A DNA stretch of 64,000 nt from Oscarella lobularis (GCF_947507565.1 NC_089182.1:1-64000), one strand, 5' to 3'. Shown: positions 24,146-36,475, numbered from the stretch's first letter. The notes: generated by a model not told the origin, from the letters alone. Made by a program: numbers and translations.

Positions 24146-25667
24146 ACGGGTCTCTCCTGTAATAAATTACAGCGAAATTACAGGGGCTAGCCAAAGGGTC
24201 TCTCCTGTAATAAACTACAGCGAAATTACAGGGGGTCAGCCAACGGGTCTCTCCTGTAATAAACTACAGCGAAAGTACAGGGGCGAGCAAAAGGGTCTCT
24301 CCTGTAATAAATTACAGCGAAATTACAGGGGCTAGCCAAAGGGTCTCTCCTGTAATAAACTACAGCGAAATTACAGGGGGTTAGCAAACGGGTCTCTCCT
24401 GTAATAAACTACAGCGAAATTACAGGAGGCTAGCCAACGGGTCTCTCCTGTAATAAATTACAGCGAAATTACAGGGGGTTAGCCAACGGGTCTCTCCTGT
24501 AATAAATTACAGCGAATTAACAGGGGGTTAGCCAACGGGTCTCTCCTGTAATAAATTACAGCCAAATTAAAGAGGCTAGCCAACGGGTCTCTCCTGTAAT
24601 AAACTACAGCGAAATTACAGGGGCTAGCCAACGGGTCTCTCCTGTAATAAATTACAGCGAATTTACAGGGGGTTAGTAAACGGATCTCTCCTGTAATAAA
24701 TTGCAGCGAAATTACAGGGGGTTAGCAAACGGGTCTCTCCTGTAATAAATTACAGCGAAATTACTGGGGCTAGCCAAAGGGTCTCTCCTGTAATAAATTA
24801 CAGCGAATTTACAGGGGGTTAGTAAACGGGTCTCTCCTGTAATAAATTACAGCCAAATTAAAGAGGCTAGCAAACGGGTCTCTCCTGTAATAAATTACAG
24901 CGAAATTACAGGGGCTAGCCAACGGGTCTCTCCTGTAATAAATTACAGCGAATTTACAGGGGGTTAGTAAACGGATCTCTCCTGTAATAAATTACAGCGA
25001 AATTACTGGGGCTAGCCAAAGGGTCTCTCCTGTAATAAATTACAGCGAATTTACAGGGGGTTAGTAAACGGGTATCTCCTGTAATAAATTACAGCGAATT
25101 TACAGGGGGTTAGCCAACGGGTTTCTCCTGCAATAAATTACAGCGAAGTTACAGGGGGCTAGCCAACGGGTCTCTCATGTAATAAATTACAGCGAATTTA
25201 CAGGGGCTAGCCAACGGGTCTCTTCTGTAATAAATTACAGCGAAATTACAGGGGGTTAGCCAACGCGTCTCTCCTGTAATAAATTACCGCGAAATTACAG
25301 GGGGTTAGCAAACGGGTATCTCCTGTAATAAATTACAGCGAATTTACAGGGGGCTAGCCAACGGGTCTCTCCTGTAATAAACTACAGTGAAATTACAGGG
25401 GGTTAGTCAACGGGTCTCTCCTGGAATAAATTACAGCCAACTTACAGGGGGCTAGCCAACGGGTCTCTCCTGTAAAAAGTTACAGCCAAATTACAGGGGG
25501 CTAGCCAACGGGTCTCTCCTGGAATAAATTACAGCGAAATTACAGGGGCTAGACAACGGGTCTATCCTGATAATAAATTACAGCGAAATTACAGGGGGTT
25601 AGCTAACGGGTCTTTCCTGTAATAAATTACAGCAAAATTACAGGGGGTTAGCCAACGGGTCTTTCCT
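24146..25667. repeat. 48-49-bp satellite, block 3
   Basis: About 31 units. Ends at GGGTCTTTCCTAATAATTCG, where the hexamer array begins. Confidence 0.95.
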
Positions 25668-25868
25668 AATAATTCGAATTTGAAGGCGAATTTGAATTCG
25701 AAGGCGAATTCGAGTTTGAATTCGAAGGCGAATGCGAATGCGAATTCGAAGGCAAATTCGAATTCGAAATCGAATGCAAATGCGAATTCGAAGGCGAATG
25801 CGAATTCAAAGGCGAATGCGAAGGCGAAGGCGAAGGCGAAGGCGAAGGCGAATGCGAATTAATTGAGA
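25668..25868. repeat. GAATTCGAAGGC / GCGAAG hexamer array
   Basis: Units of GAATTC, GAAGGC, GAATGC and GAAGGC in six-base register. The TTCGAA dyad recurs. Open frames on both strands (NSKANA-type and SPSNSN-type) follow from the six-base period. Confidence 0.9.
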
Positions 25869-26085
25869 ATTCATGCAGCATTTATTCAGAATAAATGCAG
25901 CATTTATTCAGAATAAATGCAGCAAATATTCAGAATAAATGCAGAATTATTCAGAATAAATGCAGCATTATTCAGAATAAATGCAGCATTTTTTCAGAAT
26001 AATTGCAGCATTTATTCTGAATAAATGCAGCAATGATTCAGAATAAATTCAGAATTATTCAGAATAAATGCGGCATTTATTCAGA
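25869..26085. repeat. 22-bp AATAAATGCAGCATTTATT array
   Basis: About ten units containing AATAAATGCAGCATTTATT, a perfect inverted repeat around a single A. Same family as 10489-10560. Confidence 0.9.
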
Positions 26086-26430
26086 AAAACGCCACGGAAT
26101 GCAGCTAAACGCTTCGTAGCGTTCCGAACACATGATTCTGCGTCGAAACGAAACGATTCCAGAGCATTTCGCAGTGCGCGTCGCACCTTGGCCACACGAC
26201 GCCTCGATTTCGATCGTTTCGCGCCATTGCGAAAGGTCGAACGGGTTCTAAACTACTCAAAACTCGCCTCTTTCACTCTTTTGACGTCGCTCAAGCTTCG
26301 AATCCCTCGTTTTGAGCCATTTTCCATTCATTCGTAACAAACGAGTCAAGCGCGCTAACGTACGCACGTGACTATGGTGGATTATAGATGTGACGTCAAA
26401 ACAAGTATTGAAAACAAAGATTTCACACTG
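26078..26430 (-). repeat. Third copy of the inverted-repeat element, partial
   Basis: Closely matches 7508-7855 in the same orientation, from ACGCCACGGAATGCAGC to the GTGACGTCAAAA end, with only scattered substitutions. It is the only non-tandem sequence inside the 28 kb satellite block and looks like a captured or inserted fragment of the family at 3.3-7.9 kb. Confidence 0.85.
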
Positions 26431-28508
26431 CATTCAATTGAGAGAGTGTGCATTCAAATGAAAGCCTGTGCATCCAAATGAAAGCCTGTGCATTCAAATG
26501 AAAGCGAGCGCATTCAAATGAAAGCCTGTGCAATCAAATGAAAGCCTGTGCATTCAAATGAAAGCCTGTGCATTCAAATGAAAGCTTGTGTATTCAAATG
26601 AAAGCCTGTGCATTCAAATGAAAGCCTGAGCATTCAAATGAAAGCCTGTGCATTCAAATGAAGACCTGTGCATTCAAATGAAAGCCTGTGCATTCAAATG
26701 AAAGCCTGTGCATTCAAATGAAAGCCTGTGCAATCAAATGAAAGCCTGTGCATTCAAATGAAAGCATGTGCATTCAAATGAAAGCTTGTGTATTCAAATG
26801 AAAGCCTGTGCATTCAAATGAAAGCCTGAGCATTCAAATGAAAGCCTGTGCATTCAAATGAAAGCCTGTGCATTCAAAAGAAAGCCTGTGCATTCAAATG
26901 AAAGCCTGTGCATTCAAAGGAAAGCCTGTGCATTCAAATGAAAGCCTGTGCATTCAAATGAGAGCCTGTGCACTTACTTGAGGCCCTGTGGATTCAAATG
27001 AAAACATGTGCATTCAAATAAAAGCCTGTGCATTCAAATGAAAGCATGTGCATTCAAATGAAAGCTTGTGTATTCAAATGAAAGCATGTGCATTCAAATG
27101 AAAGCCTGAGCATTCAAATGAAAGCCTGTGCATTCAAATGAAAGCCTGTGCATTCAAATGAAAGCCTGTGCATTCAAATGAAAGCCTGTGCATTCAATTG
27201 AGAGCCTGTGCACTTACTTGAGGCAATGTGAATTCAAATGAAAACATGTGCATTCAAATAAAAGCCTGTGCATTCAAATGCAAGCATGTGCATTCAAATA
27301 AAAGCTTGTGCATTCAAATGAAAGCCTATGCATTCAAATGAAAGCCTGTGCATTCAAATGAAAGCCTGTGCATTCAAATGAAAGCCTGTGCATTCAAATG
27401 AAAGCCTGTGCATTCAAATGAAAGCCTGTGCATTCAAATGAAAGCGTCTGAATTCAATTGAGAGCCGGTGCACTCACTTGAGACCCTGTGCATTCAAATG
27501 AAAGCCTGTGCATTCAAATGAAAGCCTGTGCATTCAAATGAAAGCATGTGCATTCAAATGTAAGCATGTGCTTTCAAATAAAAGCTTGTGTATTCAAATG
27601 AAAGCCTGTGCATTCAAATGAAAGCCTGTGCATTCAAATGTAAGCATGTGCATTCAAAAGAAAGCCTGTGCATTCAAATGAAAGCGTCTGAATTCAATTG
27701 AGAGCCTGTGCACTCACTTGAGACCCTGTGCATTCAAATGAAAGCCTGTGCATTCAAATGAAAGCTTGTGTATTCAAATGAAAGCCTGTGCATTCAAATG
27801 AAAGCCTGTGCATTCAATTGAAAGCATGTGCATTCAAATGAAAGCCTGTGCATTCAAATGAAAGCCTGTGCATTCAAATGAAAGCATGTGCGTTTAAATG
27901 AAAGCCTGTGCATTCAAACGAAAGCCTGTGCATTCAAATAAAAGCATGTGCATTCAAATGAAAGCCTGTTTAATCAAATGAAAGCCTGTGCATTCAAATG
28001 AAAGCATGTGCATTCAAATAAAAGCTTGTGTATTCAAATGAAAGCCTGTGCATTCAAATGAAAGCCTGTGCATTCAAAAAAAGCCTGTGCATTCAAATGA
28101 AAGCATGTGCATTCAAATGAAAGCCTGTGCATTCAAATGAAAGCATGTGCATTCAAATGAAAGCCTGTGCATTCAAATAAATGCTTGTGCATTCAAATGA
28201 AAGCATGTGCATTCAAATAAAAGCCTGTGCATTCAAATGAAAGCATGTGCATTAAAATAATAGCTTGTGCATTCAAATGAAAGCATGTGCATTCAAATAA
28301 AAGCCTGTGAATTCAAATGAAAGCCTGTGCTTTCAAATGAAAGCCTGTGCATTCAATTGAAAGACTGTGCATTCAATAGAGAGCGTGTGGATTCAAATGA
28401 AAGCCTGTGCATTCAATTGAAAGCCTGTGCATTCAAATGAAAGCCTGTGCATTTACTTGCGGCTCTGTGGATTCAAATGAAAACATGTACATTCAAATGA
28501 AAGCCTAC
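26431..28508. repeat. 20-bp satellite, about 104 units
   Basis: Unit ATTCAAATGAAAGCCTGTGC. From about 26440 to 28075 the 20-base register never slips: all differences are substitutions. A ten-unit higher-order period is visible (the variants CAATCAAATG at 26531/26731 and GCTTGTGTATTC at 26584/26784 are 200 bases apart). The first single-base deletion is at about 28080. Confidence 0.95.
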
Positions 28509-30708
28509 GAAGTGCGTGCTCATGCTACACGCTCTACGTTATATAAGAAACGAAGGGCCTGCTCATGCTACACGCTCTACATTATATAAGAAACGAAGGG
28601 CCTGCTCATGCTACACGCTCTACGTTATATAAGAAACGAAGGACCTGCTCATGCTACACGCTCTACCTTATAGAAGAAACGAAGAGCAAGCTCATGCTAC
28701 ACGCTTTACCTCATTTAAGAAACAAAGGACAAGCTAATGCTACACGCTCTACCTTATATAAGAAAGGAAGGGCAAGCTCATGCTACACGCTCTACCTTAT
28801 ATAAGAAACGAAGGGCGTGCTCATGCTACACGCTCTACCTTATAGAAGAAACGAAGGGCAAGCCTATGCTACACGCTCTACCTTATATAAGAAACGAAGG
28901 GCAAGCTCATGCTACACGCTCTACCTTATATAAGAAAGGAAGGGCCTGCTCATGTTACACGCTCTACCTTATATAATAAACGAAGGGCAAGCTCATGCTA
29001 CACGCTCTACCTTATATAAGAAACGAAGGGCGTGCTCATGCTACACGCTCTACCTTATAGAAGAAACGAAGGGCAAGCCTATGCTACACGCTCTACCTTA
29101 TATAAGAAACGAAGGGCAAGTACATGCTACACGCTCTACCTTATATAAGAAAGGAAGGGCCTGCTCATGTTACACGCTCTACCTTATATAATAAACGAAG
29201 GGCAAGCTCATGCTACACGCTCTACCTTATATAAGGGCCTGCTCATGCTACACGCTCTACCATATATAAGAAACGAAGGGCCTGCTCATGCTACACGCTC
29301 TACTTTATGTAAGAAAAGAAGGGAAAGCTCATGCTACACGCTCTACCTTATATAAGAAAAGAAGGGCCTGCTCATGCTACCCGCTCTACCTTATAGAAGA
29401 AAGGAAGGGCCTGCTCAAGCTACACGCTCTACCTTATAGAAGAAACGAAGGGCAAGCTCATGCTACACGCCCTACCTTATATAAGAAACGAAGGGCGTGC
29501 TCATGCTACACGCTCTACCTTATATAAGAAACGAAGGGCCTGCTCATGCTACACGTTCTACCTTATATAAGAAACGAAGGGCAAGCTCATGCTACACGCT
29601 CTACCTTATATAAGAAAAGAAGGGCCTGCTCATGCTACCCGCTCTACCTTATAGAAGAAAGGAAGGGCCTGCTCAAGCTACACGCTCTACCTTATAGAAG
29701 AAACGAAGGGCAAGCTCATGCTACACGCCCTACCTTATATAAGAAACGAAGGGCCTGCTCATGTTACACGCTCTACCTTATATAATAAACGAAGGGCAAG
29801 CTCATGCTACACGCTCTACCTTATATAAGGGCCTGCTCATGCTACACGCTCTACCATATATAAGAAACGAAGGGCCTGCTCATGCTACACGCTCTACTTT
29901 ATGTAAGAAAAGAAGGGAAAGCTCATACTACACGCTCTACCTTATATAAGAAAAGAAGGGCCTGCTCATGCTACCCGCTCTACCTTATAGAAGAAAGGAA
30001 GGGCCTGCTCAAGCTACACGCTCTACCTTATAGAAGAAACGAAGGGCAAGCTCATGCTACACGCCCTACCTTATATAAGAAACGAAGGGCGTGCTCATGC
30101 TACACGCTCTACCTTATATAAGAAACGAAGGGCCTGCTCATGCTACACGTTCTACCTTATATAAGAAACGAAGGGCAAGCTCATGCTACACGCTCTACCT
30201 TATATAAGAAAAGAAGGGCCTGCTCATGCTACCCGCTCTACCTTATAGAAGAAAGGAAGGGCCTGCTCAAGCTACACGCTCTACCTTATAGAAGAAACGA
30301 AGGGCAAGCTCATGCTACACGCCCTACCTTATATAAGAAACGAAGGGCGTGCTCATGCTACACGATCTACCTTATATAAGAAACGAAGGGCGTGCTCATG
30401 CTACACGCTCTACATTATATAAGAAAGGAAGGGCCTGCTCATGCTACTCGCTCTGCCTTATAGAAGAAACGAATAGCAAGCTCATGCTACACGCTTTACC
30501 TTATAGAAGAAACGAAGAGCAAGCTCATGCTACACGCTCTACCGTATATAAGAAACGAAGGGCCTGCTCATGCTACACGCTCTACCTTATAGAAGAAACG
30601 AAGAGCAAGCTCATGCTACACGCTTTACCTTATTTAAGAAACGAAGGGCAAGCTAATGCTACACGCTCTTCCTTATATAAGAAAGGAAGGGAAGCTCATG
30701 CTACACGA
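28509..30708. repeat. 43-bp satellite
   Basis: About 51 units with GCTCATGCTACACGCTCTAC and CTTATATAAGAAACGAAGGG. CTTATATAAG is a perfect ten-base palindrome. A five-unit (215-base) higher-order repeat runs from 28737, and a larger 594-base duplication (29167-29760 with 29761-30354) differs at very few bases. Confidence 0.95.
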
Positions 30709-31310
30709 TCCCTAGTACTAGGAAGACCTCCAATATCTGCCGTATGGTACTAAGGAGACCTCAAATATCTACCGTATGATACTAGGGAGAAATCAAAAAT
30801 CTGCCGTGTAATACTAGGGAGACCTCCAATATCTGTCGTATGGTATTAGAGAGACCTCAAATATCTGTCGTATGGTACTAGGGAGACCTCCAAAATCTGT
30901 CGTATGGTACTAGGGAGACCTCAAATATCTACGGTGTGGTACTAGGGAGACCTCAAATATCTGCCGTATGATACTAGGGAGACCTCATATATCTGCCGTA
31001 TGGTATTAGAGAGACCTCAAATATCTGCCGTATGGTACTAGAGAGACCTCCAATATCTGTCGCATGGTATTAGGGAGACCTCAAATATATAACGTATGGT
31101 ACTAGGAAGACCTCCAATATCTGACGTATAATACTACTAGGAAGACCTCCAATATCTGCCGTATGATACGAGGGAGACCTCCAATATCGGCGGTATGGTA
31201 CCAGGGAGACCTCAAATATCCGCTGTATGGTACTAAGGAGACCTCCAATATCTGTCGTATGGTACTAAGGAGACCTAAAATATCTACCGTATGATACTAG
31301 GGAGACCTCC
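30709..31310. repeat. 32-bp satellite
   Basis: About 19 units containing CTAGGGAGACCTCCAATATC and GCCGTATGGTA, with both ACCTCC and ACCTCA forms. It runs directly into the 9-bp array, sharing CCTCCAATAT at the join. Confidence 0.9.
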
Positions 31311-33412
31311 AATATACAACTACTACAACGACTACAACTACTACAACTACTACAACGACTACAACTACTACAACGGCTACAACGGCTACAACGACTACAA
31401 CGACTACAACGACTACAACTACTACAACGACTACAACGGCTACAACGGCTACAACTACTACAACGGCTACAAAGGCTACAACGGCTACAAAGGCTACAAA
31501 GGCTACAAAGGCTACAACGGCTACAAAGGCTACAAAAGCTACAACGGCTACAAAGGCTACAACGGCTACAAAGGCTACAACGGCTACAAAGGCTACAACG
31601 GCTACAAAGGCTACAACGACTACAACTACTACAACGGCTACAACGGCTACAACGACTACAACTACTACAACGACAACGGCTACAACGGCTACAACGACTA
31701 CAACGGCTACAACGGCTACAACGGCTACAACGGCTACAAAGGCTACAAAGGCTACAAAGGCTACAACGGCTACAAAGGCTACAAAGGCTACAACGGCTAC
31801 AAAGGCTACAACGGCTACAAAGGCTACAACGGCTACAAAAGCTACAACGACTACAACGACTACAACTACTACAACGGCTACAACGGCTACAACGACTACA
31901 ACGACTACAACGACTACAACTACTACAACGACTACAACTACTACAACGACAACGGCTACAACGGCTACAACGACTACAACGACTACAACGACTACAACTA
32001 CTACAACGACTACAACGGCTACAACGGCTACAACTACTACAACGGCTACAAAGGCTACAACGGCTACAAAGGCTACAAAGGCTACAAAGGCTACAACGGC
32101 TACAAAGGCTACAAAAGCTACAACGGCTACAAAGGCTACAACGGCTACAAAGGCTACAAAGGCTACAACGGCTACAAAGGCTACAAAAGCTACAACGGCT
32201 ACAAAGGCTACAACGGCTACAAAGGCTACAACGGCTACAACGGCTACAAAGGCTACAACGACTACAACTACTACAACGGCTACAACGGCTACAACGACTA
32301 CAACTACTACAACGACAACGGCTACAACGGCTACAACGACTACAACGGCTACAACGGCTACAACGGCTACAAAGGCTACAACTACTACAACGGCTACAAC
32401 GGCTACAACGGCTACAAAGGCTACAAAGGCTACAAAGGCTACAACGGCTACAAAGGCTACAACGGCTACAAAGGCTACAACGGCTACAAAGGCTACAACG
32501 ACTACAACTAGTACAACGGCTACAACGGCTACAACGACTACAACTACTACAACGACAACGGCTACAACGGCTACAACGGCTACAACTACTACAACGACTA
32601 CAACGACTACAACTACTACAACGGCTACAACGGCTACAACGACTACAACGACTACAACGACTACAACTACTACAACGACTACAACGGCTACAACGGCTAC
32701 AACTACTACAACGGCTACAACGGCTACAACGGCTACAAAGGCTACAAAGGCTACAAAGGCTACAACGGCTACAAAGGCTACAAAAGCTACAACGGCTACA
32801 AAGGCTACAACGGCTACAAAGGCTACAACGGCTACAAAGGCTACAACGACTACAACTACTACAACGGCTACAACGGCTACAACGACTACAACTACTACAA
32901 CGACAACGGCTACAACGGCTACAACGACTACAACGGCTACAACGGCTACAACTACTACAACTACTACAACGACTACAACTACTACAACGGCTACAACGGC
33001 TACAACGACTACAACGACTACAACGACTACAACTACTACAACGACTACAACGGCTACAACGGCTACAACGGCTACAAAGGCTACAAAGGCTACAAAGGCT
33101 ACAACGGCTACAAAGGCTACAAAGGCTACAACGGCTACAAAGGCTACAACGGCTACAAAGGCTACAACGGCTACAAAAGCTACAACGACTACAACGACTA
33201 CAACTACTACAACGGCTACAACGGCTACAACGACTACAACGACTACAACGACTACAACTACTACAACTACTACAACGGCTACAACGGCTACAACTACTAC
33301 AACGGCTACAACGGCTACAACGGCTACAAAGGCTACAAAGGCTACAAAGGCTACAACGGCTACAAAGGCTACAACGGCTACAAAGGCTACAACGGCTACA
33401 AAAGCTACAAAG
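31311..33412. repeat. 9-bp TACAACGGC / TACAAAGGC array
   Basis: About 2.1 kb of 9-base units TACAACGGC, TACAAAGGC, TACAACGAC and TACAACTAC. Read in frame on the plus strand it would encode Tyr-Asn-Gly, Tyr-Lys-Gly and Tyr-Asn-Asp triplets: an open frame from an ATG at 31291 to a TAG at 32509-32511, with the same frame continuing beyond that stop. Longer blocks of the pattern are themselves repeated. No unique coding flank is seen, so I call it a satellite. Confidence 0.9.
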
Positions 33413-34296
33413 GTCTCTACTAATGAGACGTCGTCAACTGTGCCGCTCTATACTAACAAGACGTCGTCAACTGTGCCGTCCCTTACTAATGATACGTCGT
33501 CAACTGTGCCACTCTATACTAATGAGACGTCGTCAACTGTGCCGTCTATACTAATGAGACGTCGTCAACTGTGCCGCTCTATACTAATGAGACGTCGTCA
33601 ACTGTGCGAGCTATACTAATGAAACGTCGTCAACTGTGCCGTTCTATACTAATGAGACGTCCTCAACTGTGCCGTCCTTTACTAATGATACGTCGTCAAC
33701 TGTGCCGCTATATACTAATGAGACGTCGTCAACTGTGCCGCTTTATACTAACAAGACGTCGTCAACTGTGCCGTCCCATACTAATGATACGTCGTCAACT
33801 GTGCCGCTATATACTAATGAGACGTCGTCAACTGTGCCGTCCCATACTAATGAGAGATCGTCAACTGTGCCGCTTCATACTAATGAGACGTCGTCAACTG
33901 TGCCGTTCTATACTAGTGAGACGTCGTCAACTGTGCCGCTCTATTCTAATGAGACGTCGTCAACTGTGCCGTCTATACTAATGAGACGTCGTCAACTGTG
34001 CCGCTCTATACTAATGAGACGTCGTCAACTGTGCCGTTCTATACTAATGAGACGTCGTCAACTGTGCCGTTCTATACTAATGAGACGTCGTCAACTGTGT
34101 CGCTCTATACTAATGAGACATCGTCAACTGTGTCGCTCTATACTAATGAGACGTCGTCAACTGTGCCGCTCTATACTAATTAGACGTCGTCAAATGTGCC
34201 GTTCTATTCTAATGAGACGTTGTCAACTGTGCCGCTCTATACTAATGAGACGTCGTCAACTGTGCCGCTCTATTCTAATGAGACGTCGTCAACTTA
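33413..34296. repeat. 33-bp GACGTCGTCAACTGTGCC satellite
   Basis: About 27 units with GACGTCGTCAACTGTGCCGC followed by a TCTATACTAATGA-type end. GACGTC is a six-base palindrome. The open frames of up to 222 codons result from the 33-base period. Confidence 0.95.
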
Positions 34297-36403
34297 AAGG
34301 CTAAATATTAAATCGAGGGCCAAATCTTTGATTCTAAAGGCCAAAGTATTAAATTGAGGGCTTAATCTTGGGAACAATTGTCCTGGAGACAATTGTCCTG
34401 GGGCCAATTGTCCAGGAGACAATTGTCCTGGAGACAATTGTCCTGGTGACAATTGTCCTGGGACAATTGTCCTGGAGACAATTCTCCTCAATTGTCCTGG
34501 AGACAATTGACCTGGGGACAATTGTCATGGGGACAATTGTCCTCAATTGTCCTGGAGACAATTCTCCTGGAGACAATTGTCCTGGAGACAATTGTCCTGG
34601 AGACAATTGGCCATAACTTTAAATTGAGGTCCTAATCTTTTATTAACAGGGCCTAAATATTAAATTGAGGGCCTAATCTTTGATTCTAAAGACCTAAGTA
34701 TTAAATTGAGGGCCTAATCTTTGATTAACAGGGCCTAAATATTAAATTGAGGGACTAATCTTTGATTCTAAAGGCCTAGATATTAAATTGAGGCCTAATC
34801 TTTGATTAACAGGGCTTAAATATTAAATTGAGGGACTAATCTTTGATTCCAAAGGCCTAAGTATTAAATTGAGAGCCTAATCTTTGATTCACAGGGCCTA
34901 AATATTAAATTGAGGGCCTAATCTTTGATTAAAAAGTCCTACAAATTAAATTGAGGGCCTAATATTTGATTCCAAAGGCCTAAACTTTAAATTGAGGGCC
35001 TAATCTTTGATTCACAAAGCCTAAATATTAAATTGAGGGCCTAATCTTTGATTCTAAAGGCCTAAGAATTAATTTGAGGGCCTAATTTATGATTCTAAAG
35101 GATAAATATTAAATTGAGGGCCTAATCTTTGATTAAAAAGTCCTACAAATTAAATTGAGGGCCTAATATTTGATTCCAAAGGCCTAAACTTTAAATTGAG
35201 GGCCTAATCTTTGATTCTAAAGGCCTAAGTATTAATTTGAGGGCCTAATTTATGATTCTAAAGGATAAATATTAAATTCAGGACCTAATCTTTGATTATA
35301 AAGGCCTACAAATTAAATTGAGGGCCTAATCTTTGATTCTAAAGGCCTACATTTTAAATTGAGGGCCTAACCTTTGATTCACAGGGCCTAAATATTAAAT
35401 TGAGGGACTACTCTTTGATTCACAGGGCCTAAATATTAAATTGAGGGACTAATCTTTGATTCTAAAGGCCTAGATTTTAAATTGAGGGCCTAACCTTTGA
35501 TTAACAGGGCCTAAATATTAAATTGAGAGCCTAATCTTTGATTCTAAAGGCTAAATATTAAATTGAGGGCCTAATCTTTGATTCTAAAGACCTAAGTATG
35601 AAATTGAGGGCTTAATCTTTGATTCTAAAGGCCAAATATTAAATTGAGGGTCTAATCTTTGATTCTAAAGACCTACAAATTAAATTGAGGGCCTAATATT
35701 TGATTCTAAAGGCCTAAACTTTAAATTGAGGGCCTAATCTTTGATTCACAGGGCCTAAATATTAAATTGAGGGCCTAATCTTTGATTCTAAAGGCATAAA
35801 TATAAAATTGAGGGCATAATCTTTGATTCAAAAGGCCAAAAATTAAATTGAGGGCATACTATTTTATTCTAAAGGCCTAAACTTTAAATTGAGGGCCTAA
35901 TCTTTCAGTCACAGGACCTAAATATTAAATTGAGGGACTACTCTTTGATTCTAAAGGCCTAAGTATTAAATTGAGAACCTAATCTTTCATTCTAAAGGCT
36001 AAATATTAAATTGAGGGCCTAATCTTTGATTCTAAAGGCCTAAATATTAAATTGAGGGCCTAATCTTTGATTATAAAGGCATAAATATTAAATTGATGGC
36101 ATAATCTTTGATTCTAAAGGCCTACATTTTAAATTGAGGGCCTAATCTTTGATTCATAGGGCCTAAATATTAAATTGAGGGACTAATCTTTGATTCACAG
36201 GGCCTAAATATTAAATTGAGGGCCTAATCCTTCGATTATAAAGTCCTACAAATTAAATTGAGGGCCTAATATTTGATTCCAAAGGCCTAAACTTTAAATT
36301 GAGGGCCTAATGTTTGATTCACAAAGCCTAAATATTAAATTGAGGGCCTAATCTTTGATTTTAAAGGCCTAAGTATTAAATTGAGGGCCTAAGTTATGAT
36401 TCT
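34297..36403. repeat. 41-bp satellite, subfamily B
   Basis: About 45 units with AAATTGAGGGCCTAATCTTT and GATTCTAAAGGCCTAAATAT. Unit length and alignment (TTTGATTCTAA, TTGAGGGCCTAA) match subfamily A at 15.2-24.1 kb, so both descend from one ancestor. The array is interrupted at 34370-34612 by a 15-bp palindromic array. Confidence 0.95.
34370..34612. repeat. 15-bp GACAATTGTCCTGGA array nested in 41-bp satellite
   Basis: About 15 units of AATTGTCCTGGAGAC. GACAATTGTC is a perfect ten-base palindrome. It sits inside the subfamily B array and belongs to the same broad family as 8.1-8.6 and 10.56-11.0 kb. Confidence 0.95.
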
Positions 36404-36475
36404 AAAGGAATAGGAATAGGAATAGGAATAGGAATAGGAATAGGAATAGGAATAGGAATAGGTAAAGGAATAGTA
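36404..36475. repeat. AGGAAT hexamer tract
   Basis: About ten copies of AGGAAT, then degenerate. It is the innermost tandem repeat of the subtelomere and forms the border to gene-bearing DNA. Confidence 0.95.

Noticed and set aside
26431-30708. Regular short repeats resembling a CRISPR array
   Set aside because: Units are contiguous without unique spacers, no cas genes exist, and the context is a eukaryotic chromosome end.
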